NCBI GenBank assembly: GCA_020058405.1
Contig: JAGVEE010000103.1
Span: 1 to 10,860 of the forward strand
DNA length: 10,860 bases
Reading direction: 5' to 3'
Source of the DNA: Sphingobacteriales bacterium
Lineage (GTDB): Bacteria; Bacteroidota; Bacteroidia; Sphingobacteriales; Sphingobacteriaceae
Numbering within the stretch: the stretch's first letter is position 1; each line of letters begins with the position of its first letter. The notes beneath the pieces were generated by a model. The model was not told where the DNA came from. It saw only the letters and a program-made list of their open reading frames with translations, and searched no databases. The position numbers and the translations under genes were made by a program. Below are positions 5,604 to 10,860 of this stretch, piece after piece.

Positions 5604-8336
5604 ATTCACTATCTTTCCTTTTACAAAAATAAATTTCCTCAACTCTTTCCCTTCCATTTGTTTCTGTACATCGGCATTTGCTAAGACGGTTGCTTTAGCA
5701 TCTTCTTCCGAAACATCAATAGGCATTAGTATATTTAATTTTGTTTTGCCATTAAATGAAACTGGATATGCAAATTCAGATTCTACTAAATATTCTTCTT
5801 TAAATGCAGGGTAGCTTGCAAAAGTAATCGATTCTTTTTCGCCTAATAATTTCCAACATTCCTCTGTAATGTGCGGTGCATAAGGCGAAAGCACAATACA
5901 TAAATCGCGAAGAATTTCTCGCTTGTTACATTTCAAATCCGTAAGTTCATTCACACAAATCATAAAACTACTTACTGAGGTGTTGAACGAAAAACGTTCT
6001 ACATCATCTTCTACTTTTTTGATAATTTTATGCAATGCTTTGTATTCTTCTTTTGTTGCTTGTTCATCACTTACCATAAATTCAAAGGCATCGTTGTGAA
6101 ACAATTTCCAAAACTTACGCAAGAACTTAAACACACCTTCAATACCATTGGTATTCCAAGGTTTACTTTGTTCTAGTGGGCCTAAAAACATTTCATACAT
6201 ACGCAAAGTATCGGCACCGTAACGTTCTATAATATCATCAGGATTTACAACGTTGAATTTCGACTTCGACATTTTTTCGACTTCTGCACTACATAAGTAT
6301 TTCCCATCCGATAAAATAAATTCCGCATTTGCATATTCGGGATTTGAAACTTTAAACTTTTCAATATCCAATACATCATTCGTTACAATATTAACATCCA
6401 CATGTAATGCAGTGTTTGGATGTTCTTTTCTTAAATCGTAGGATACAAATTTATTTGTTCCAGTAATACGGTACACAAAATTCGATCGGCCTTGTATCAT
6501 CCCTTGGTTGATCAACTTCTTAAAAGGTTCTTCAAAAGTTAAATATCCTTTGTCTTTCAAAAATTTATTCCAAAACCTCGAGTACAATAAATGCCCAGTA
6601 GCATGCTCCGAACCTCCAATGTATAAATCTACTTGGTTCCAATAGTCCAATGCCTCCTTGCTTGCAAATTCATTCGCATTTTTCGGATCCATGTATCGCA
6701 AGAAATACCATGATGATCCTGCCCAACCTGGCATGGTAGTTAATTCATATTCATATTGGTTTTCGTATTTCCAATCGCTTGCCCTCGCCAATGGTGGTTC
6801 ACCACTTTCGGTAGGTAAAAATTTATCTACCGCAGGCAATTCCAAAGGTAAATTAGCATCATCTACTAAATAAGGCATGCCATTTTTGTAATACACAGGT
6901 ATAGGTTCGCCCCAATAACGTTGGCGACCAAATACTGCATCGCGCAAGCGGTAATTTATTTTTCCTTTTCCTAAATTTCTTTTCTCAATTTCTTCAATCA
7001 TTTTTTGCATGGCCTCTTTTACATCTAAGCCATTTAAAAAATCAGAATTAATTACAATCCCTTCTTTGGCATCGTAGGCTTCTATACTGATGTCGCCACC
7101 TTCTACTACTTGCATAATCGGCAATTTAAAATGTTTTGCAAAAGCATAATCTCTTGTATCATGCGCGGGCACTGCCATTACCGCACCGGTACCATAACTT
7201 GCCAATACATAATCGCCAATCCACACCGGAATATCTTCATTCGTAAATGGATGTTTAACATAAGCTCCCGTAAAAACTCCTGTAATGGTTTTTACATCAC
7301 TCATACGATCACGCTCGGTTTTAATCGCTGACGCTTTCTTATACGCTTCTACAGCTTCTTTACAATCGGCAGTGGTAATTTGATCCACTAATTCATGTTC
7401 GGGGGCTAAGACTAAAAATGAAACTCCGAATACAGTATCGGGGCGAGTGGTAAACACTTCGATGTTCTCAAAGCTCAAACTCGATCCCTTACTCTTCCCT
7501 ATCCAATTGCGTTGCATTTCTTTCACTGCATCTGGCCAATCTATCGTATCCAATCCTGTTAGCAATCGTTCGGCATAAGCGGTAATGCGCATCGACCATT
7601 GGCGCATTAATTTTTGCTCCACTGGGTAACCACCGCGTTCAGAAAATCCATCCTTCACCTCATCGTTCGCTAATACCGTTCCCAATGCAGGGCACCAGTT
7701 CACCCAACTATCCGCCAAATAAGCCAATCGGTAATTCAATAATATATTTTGCTGCTTCTCTTCACTGTAGCCTTTCCATTCATCGGCAGTAAAAATTTCT
7801 TGCTCGTGTTGATTTGCATTTACTTTCGCATTTCCAGCTTTCTCAAACATTGCAACAAGCGTTTTAATGTCTTCCGCTTTATTAGCATCATTGTTGTACC
7901 AAGAATTAAATAACTCCTTGAAAATCCACTGTGTCCATTTATAATATGCCGGATCGCTGGTCATTACTTCTCTATCCCAATCGTATGAAAAACCAATTCT
8001 ATCCAATTGTACGCGGTAACGTGCCACATTATCTGCGGTAGTAATAGCCGGATGTTGCCCAGTTTGTATGGCATATTGCTCCGCAGGCAAGCCGAACGAA
8101 TCGTAGCCCATTGGGTGCAATACATTAAACCCTTTCAATCTTTTATACCTCGAAAAAATGTCGGTAGCAATGTATCCGAGCGGGTGACCAACGTGTAATC
8201 CTGCACCAGATGGGTACGGAAACATGTCTAACACATAATATTTAGGCTTTTCTGAATTGTTTTCAGCCTTAAATACCTTTTTTTCAGCCCAATAACGCTG
8301 CCAATCTTGTTCGATCTTTCTAAATTGATAATCCAT
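5592..8336 (-). CDS. leuS: Leucyl-tRNA synthetase (class I)
   Basis: It charges tRNA-Leu with leucine in the cytoplasm. The 914-residue protein has the class I signatures HVGH at 48-51 (in YPSGAGLHVGH) and KMSKS at 688-692. The CP1 editing domain is intact: TTRPDTVFG from 296 and GTGAVMAVPAHDTRD at 382-396, whose final Asp matches the conserved editing-site Asp of bacterial enzymes. It is longer than the E. coli enzyme (860). One extra stretch is at about 148-199, and about 24 more residues lie in the leucine-specific segment before KMSKS. The zinc-knuckle cysteines seen in E. coli are missing: near 213-243 only the Cys in NWCP remains. This is probably a lineage feature. It ends in VNIVC. 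Transcribed away from ftsX, it converges on the accessory island. Confidence 0.98.
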   Translation of the reverse strand: MDYQFRKIEQDWQRYWAEKKVFKAENNSEKPKYYVLDMFPYPSGAGLHVGHPLGYIATDIFSRYKRLKGFNVLHPMGYDSFGLPAEQYAIQTGQHPAITTADNVARYRVQLDRIGFSYDWDREVMTSDPAYYKWTQWIFKELFNSWYNNDANKAEDIKTLVAMFEKAGNAKVNANQHEQEIFTADEWKGYSEEKQQNILLNYRLAYLADSWVNWCPALGTVLANDEVKDGFSERGGYPVEQKLMRQWSMRITAYAERLLTGLDTIDWPDAVKEMQRNWIGKSKGSSLSFENIEVFTTRPDTVFGVSFLVLAPEHELVDQITTADCKEAVEAYKKASAIKTERDRMSDVKTITGVFTGAYVKHPFTNEDIPVWIGDYVLASYGTGAVMAVPAHDTRDYAFAKHFKLPIMQVVEGGDISIEAYDAKEGIVINSDFLNGLDVKEAMQKMIEEIEKRNLGKGKINYRLRDAVFGRQRYWGEPIPVYYKNGMPYLVDDANLPLELPAVDKFLPTESGEPPLARASDWKYENQYEYELTTMPGWAGSSWYFLRYMDPKNANEFASKEALDYWNQVDLYIGGSEHATGHLLYSRFWNKFLKDKGYLTFEEPFKKLINQGMIQGRSNFVYRITGTNKFVSYDLRKEHPNTALHVDVNIVTNDVLDIEKFKVSNPEYANAEFILSDGKYLCSAEVEKMSKSKFNVVNPDDIIERYGADTLRMYEMFLGPLEQSKPWNTNGIEGVFKFLRKFWKLFHNDAFEFMVSDEQATKEEYKALHKIIKKVEDDVERFSFNTSVSSFMICVNELTDLKCNKREILRDLCIVLSPYAPHITEECWKLLGEKESITFASYPAFKEEYLVESEFAYPVSFNGKTKLNILMPIDVSEEDAKATVLANADVQKQMEGKELRKFIFVKGKIVNIVC

Positions 8337-8352
8337 ATGCTTTAATTGCCTG

Positions 8353-8360
8353 CGAATTTA
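8353..8360 (-). promoter_or_regulatory. Putative Bacteroidota -7 element for leuS
   Basis: Read on the minus strand this is TAAATTCG, close to the Bacteroidota consensus TAnnTTTG. The start codon is 16 bases further on, implying a very short 5' UTR. No convincing -33 TTTG is visible upstream, so support is moderate. Confidence 0.35.
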
Positions 8361-8370
8361 TTAAATTTTT

Positions 8371-8378
8371 TATCTTCG
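8371..8378 (+). promoter_or_regulatory. Putative Bacteroidota -7 element for the ftsX operon
   Basis: TATCTTCG matches TAnnTTTG at all but one position and is a frequent form in this phylum. A TTG-containing -33 candidate (ATTG, 8345-8348) lies 22 bases upstream, slightly further than usual. The ftsX ATG is 18 bases downstream. A small inverted repeat, TTCGC (8375-8379) and GCGAA (8386-8390), overlaps the element and could be an operator or incidental. Confidence 0.45.
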
Positions 8379-8395
8379 CACGTTAGCGAATTGAT

Positions 8396-9277
8396 ATGAG
8401 TCAGAATTCTGAACAAGCTCCTAAAAAAGGAATTAAAACATTTTACATCTCTACCATCTTCAGCATTTCCTTGGTTTTGTTGATGGTTGGGCTATTAGGG
8501 CTTATCGTTTTACACGGTAAAAACCTAAGTAATTTCGTCAAAGAAAATATTGTTTTAAATATAATTCTGGATGAAGAAGCCCGTGATGCCGATATTTTCA
8601 AGCTCCAAAAGGAAATTGAGAAGAACGATGCCATTAAATCTACAGAATACATTAGCAAAGAATTAGCTGCTCGTAACCTTTCTAAAGATTTAGGCGAAGA
8701 TTTTGTGAAATTTCTTGGGTATAACCCGCTTTCTGCATCCATAGATGTTTATTTGAAAGCAGATTTTGCCACCAAAGCAGAAATAAAAAAATTCAGCAAT
8801 AAATTAAAAAGTAAAGAATTTGTGAAAGAAGTGGTTTACCAAGAATCATTAGTGGATTTAGTAAATCAAAACCTTCGCTCCATAAGCATCATCATTATTG
8901 TATTTGGCGCAACCTTACTTTTAATAGCTGTAGCACTTATAAATAACACCATTCGTTTAGCCATGTATTCTCAACGTTTCATCATAAGAAGCATGCAATT
9001 AGTAGGTGCAACACGCGGATTTATACGTAAACCTTTTATCATCACCGGAATTTTACACGGATTATTAGGTGCATTAATTGCCATCTCTTTGCTTATAGCA
9101 GCCTTATTTTTAGCACGTAACGAAGTTCCCGACTTAATAATTTTACAAGATTTCACCGAATTTGCCATTCTTTTTGTTGGCATCATTTCTATGGGGATAC
9201 TTATTTCATTCCTTAGCACGTTTTTTGCAGTAAATAAATACTTAAACCAACATATCGACGATTTATATAGAAAATAA
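8396..9277 (+). CDS. ftsX: Cell division protein FtsX
   Basis: FtsX is the ABC-type membrane component that, with ATPase FtsE, relays divisome status to peptidoglycan hydrolases across the inner membrane. The 293-residue protein has the expected topology: a short cytoplasmic N-terminus, TM1 at about 18-39, an extracytoplasmic domain at 40-160 containing NPLSASIDVYLK (110-121), then three TM segments near 162-184, 214-240 and 254-279. The cytoplasmic loop NNTIRLAMYSQRF...RSMQLVGATRGFIRKPF (183-214) is the signature coupling region. The start is supported by the upstream promoter-like element and by the typical short N-terminus. No ftsE is in the window, which is usual in Bacteroidota, where it lies elsewhere. 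It is the first gene of a compact run; the next start is two bases after the stop. Confidence 0.95.
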   Translation: MSQNSEQAPKKGIKTFYISTIFSISLVLLMVGLLGLIVLHGKNLSNFVKENIVLNIILDEEARDADIFKLQKEIEKNDAIKSTEYISKELAARNLSKDLGEDFVKFLGYNPLSASIDVYLKADFATKAEIKKFSNKLKSKEFVKEVVYQESLVDLVNQNLRSISIIIIVFGATLLLIAVALINNTIRLAMYSQRFIIRSMQLVGATRGFIRKPFIITGILHGLLGALIAISLLIAALFLARNEVPDLIILQDFTEFAILFVGIISMGILISFLSTFFAVNKYLNQHIDDLYRK

Positions 9278-9278
9278 T

Positions 9279-9518
9279 ATGAGCAAAAAAGAAACAAAAA
9301 AAGAAGAAAACGTATCTGCAAAAAAAGTAGACTTCGTTTTTTCAAAAGATAATTACAAATGGTTGTTTATTGGAATGGCCACTATTGTATTAGGTTTTAT
9401 ATTGATGTCGGGAACAGAAGACATTCTTGATTTTCGTAAAATTACCTTAGCTCCAATTGTAGTATTAGCTGGTTTTGGGATTGTAACTTTTGCCATTCTT
9501 AAAAAACCTAGAGATTAA
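9279..9518 (+). CDS. DUF3098-family small membrane protein
   Basis: A 79-residue protein with a Lys/Glu-rich N-terminus (1-24), then FSKDNYKWLFIGMATIVLGFILMSG (21-45) with the first TM segment, a short loop (EDILDFRKITLAP), a second TM segment at about 57-74, and a basic end (KKPRD). The sequence NYKWLFIG...GFILMSG and the position between ftsX and uppP match the Bacteroidota DUF3098 family. Its function is unknown. The 1-base gap from ftsX and the TAATG overlap with uppP imply translational coupling and a link to envelope growth or division. Confidence 0.85.
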   Translation: MSKKETKKEENVSAKKVDFVFSKDNYKWLFIGMATIVLGFILMSGTEDILDFRKITLAPIVVLAGFGIVTFAILKKPRD

Positions 9519-10312
9519 TGACCGTTTTTCAAGCTATTATTATTGCCATTGTAGAAGGCATTACAGAGTTTCTTCCTGTTTCTTCTACTGGGCACATGAT
9601 TATAACTACTTCCATTATGGGAATCAGCCATGCTGAATTCACCAAATTATTTACCATTGCCATTCAATTTGGAACCATACTCTCTGTACTGGTTTTGTAT
9701 TGGAAAAAGTTTTTTCAAAGTATTAATTTCTACTTAAAACTTTTTGTAGGATTTATTCCTGCAGCAGTTTTTGGAATTCTGCTTTCAGACTGGATCGATT
9801 CATTACTCGAAAATGTTATTGTAGTTGCCATCATGCTTTTATTAGGTGGTATTGTATTTATACTGATAGATAAATGGCTCAGCAAATCAGAACATAAAAC
9901 TGAAGAGGAACTGAGTTTTCCAAAAGTATTTAAAATAGGCTTGTTTCAATGTATCGCAATGATTCCGGGGGTTTCCAGATCTGCTGCCACCATTATTGGC
10001 GGGGTAACACAAGGCCTCAGCAAAAAACAAGCTGCAGAATTCTCTTTCTTCTTGGCTGTACCAACCATGTTTGCTGCAACTTGTAAAAAGATGCTCGACT
10101 ATTATCAATCTGGAATTACATTCGGCGCAGAAGAATGGAAATTATTAGCCATCGGAAATTTAGTAGGATTTATTGTGGCCATTATTGCCATTAAATCGTT
10201 CATCAATTTTATTACAAAAAACGGATTCAAAGTATTCGGTTATTATAGAATTATTGTAGGTGCAACCATTATTATCCTATATTTCATGGGCATCGAACTT
10301 ACCATCATTTAA
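9518..10312 (+). CDS. uppP: Undecaprenyl-diphosphatase UppP (BacA family)
   Basis: UppP dephosphorylates undecaprenyl pyrophosphate to the monophosphate at the inner membrane, recycling the carrier used for peptidoglycan and surface polysaccharides; overexpression gives bacitracin resistance. The 264-residue multi-pass protein carries both catalytic signatures: EGITEFLPVSSTGH at 13-26 (Glu13, Glu17, Ser22 and His26) and PGVSRSAAT at 150-158 (Arg154), followed by EFSFFLAVPTM (174-184). Length is normal for the family. The start overlaps the DUF3098 stop by one base (TAATG). The truB start lies 17 bases after its stop, so all four genes are probably one operon. Confidence 0.97.
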   Translation: MTVFQAIIIAIVEGITEFLPVSSTGHMIITTSIMGISHAEFTKLFTIAIQFGTILSVLVLYWKKFFQSINFYLKLFVGFIPAAVFGILLSDWIDSLLENVIVVAIMLLLGGIVFILIDKWLSKSEHKTEEELSFPKVFKIGLFQCIAMIPGVSRSAATIIGGVTQGLSKKQAAEFSFFLAVPTMFAATCKKMLDYYQSGITFGAEEWKLLAIGNLVGFIVAIIAIKSFINFITKNGFKVFGYYRIIVGATIIILYFMGIELTII

Positions 10313-10329
10313 AATTAATTGCCAACAAC

Positions 10330-10860
10330 ATGTCTGCTTTCGATTTTGAAAATGGAGAATTAATTCTCGTAGATAAGCCATTAAGTTGGACCTCTTTTGA
10401 TGTTGTTGGAAAAATCAGAAATTCAACACGTATTAAAAAAATTAAAGTGGGGCATGCAGGTACTTTAGATCCATTAGCTACCGGACTACTTATTATTTGT
10501 ACAGGTAAACTCACCAAAAAAGTAGATGAGTTTTTAGCCGAAGAAAAAGAATATACGGGCACTATTACTTTGGGTGCGAGTACTCCATCTTACGATTTAG
10601 AAACAGAAATTAATCACACCTTCCCTACCGACCATATTACCGAAGAGATGATAGCTGAAGCGGCTAAAACGTTTGAAGGAGAAATTGAACAAGTATCTCC
10701 ACTGTATTCTGCCTTAAGAATCGACGGAGAAAGAGCCTACCACAAAGCTCGTCGCGGTGAAGATGTAAAAATGAAAGCTCGCAAAGTTCGAATCGAAGCA
10801 TTTGAAGTTACAAAAATAGAGATGCCAATAATCCATTTCAGAATTGTATGCAGCAAAGGA
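10330..10860 (+). CDS. truB: tRNA pseudouridine(55) synthase TruB (N-terminal part, runs off the window)
   Basis: TruB converts U55 in the tRNA T-arm to pseudouridine. The visible 177 residues start MSAFDFENG and contain ILVDKPLSWTSFDVV (12-26), the typical N-terminal motif, and GHAGTLDPLATGLL (41-54). Asp47 there is the catalytic nucleophile (Asp48 in E. coli). KEYTGTITLGASTPSYDLETE follows, with the conserved active-site Tyr, and then a SPLYSALRIDGERAYHKARRGE segment. The frame stays open to the last base, so the C-terminal part is missing only because the window ends. The ATG at 10330 gives the normal short N-terminus. Confidence 0.96.
   Translation, partial: MSAFDFENGELILVDKPLSWTSFDVVGKIRNSTRIKKIKVGHAGTLDPLATGLLIICTGKLTKKVDEFLAEEKEYTGTITLGASTPSYDLETEINHTFPTDHITEEMIAEAAKTFEGEIEQVSPLYSALRIDGERAYHKARRGEDVKMKARKVRIEAFEVTKIEMPIIHFRIVCSKG

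Noticed and set aside
6253..8198. Several plus-strand open frames of 60-75 codons (for example 6658-6873, 7110-7331, 8007-8198)
   Set aside because: They lie entirely antisense to leuS, which is an intact, well-conserved gene, and their translations show no domain or signal.
8971..9345. 124-codon minus-strand open frame
   Set aside because: It is antisense across the ftsX end and the DUF3098 start, and has low-complexity Phe/Leu/Lys content expected from the reverse of A/T-rich membrane-protein genes.
10305..10562. 85-codon minus-strand open frame
   Set aside because: It is antisense to the start of truB, whose catalytic motif is clear.

Overview
The window looks like a Bacteroidota chromosome. 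It is AT-rich, start codons lack Shine-Dalgarno sequences, and two TAnnTTCG-type -7 elements sit in the one divergent intergenic region. Lipoproteins with short signal peptides and Cys-Lys/Cys-Asp starts are common, and the run ftsX - DUF3098 - uppP - truB is characteristic of the phylum. All assignments come from reading the sequence; no database search was possible.

Layout. (1) 1-1378: the last codons of a gene that is probably mrdA (PBP2), then complete rodA, the SEDS glycosyltransferase of the elongasome. (2) 1379-5591: an accessory island of four genes for exported proteins. It comprises two two-gene units: a small beta-barrel-like protein plus a GDPD-family lipoprotein, and a HELGH zincin-like lipoprotein plus a small unknown lipoprotein. 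(3) 5592-8336, minus strand: leuS. (4) 8396-10860, plus strand: ftsX, a DUF3098 small membrane protein, uppP and the start of truB, tightly packed and truncated by the window edge.

The unusual part is the non-coding DNA of the island. A leader of about 105 bp lies immediately upstream of the first gene of each two-gene unit. The two copies are 102/109 identical without gaps, and the identity runs exactly into the start codon. The genes they drive are unrelated. In addition, three arrays of an imperfect 8-bp repeat (TAGTGTGC / TCGTGTGC and complements), arranged as inverted repeats, bracket the units: one starts on the rodA stop codon, one follows the GDPD gene, and one lies between the last lipoprotein gene and leuS and carries the leuS stop codon. 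The order is array - leader - unit 1 - array - leader - unit 2 - array, a cassette-like plan between two housekeeping genes. Whether this reflects modular insertion, a repeated regulatory leader, or gene-end repeats spreading through the genome cannot be decided from one window.

The core genes mostly concern the cell envelope: RodA polymerises peptidoglycan, FtsX belongs to the divisome hydrolase-control complex, and UppP recycles the undecaprenyl carrier. LeuS and TruB serve translation. The four island proteins are all predicted to be exported, and three of them are lipoproteins.
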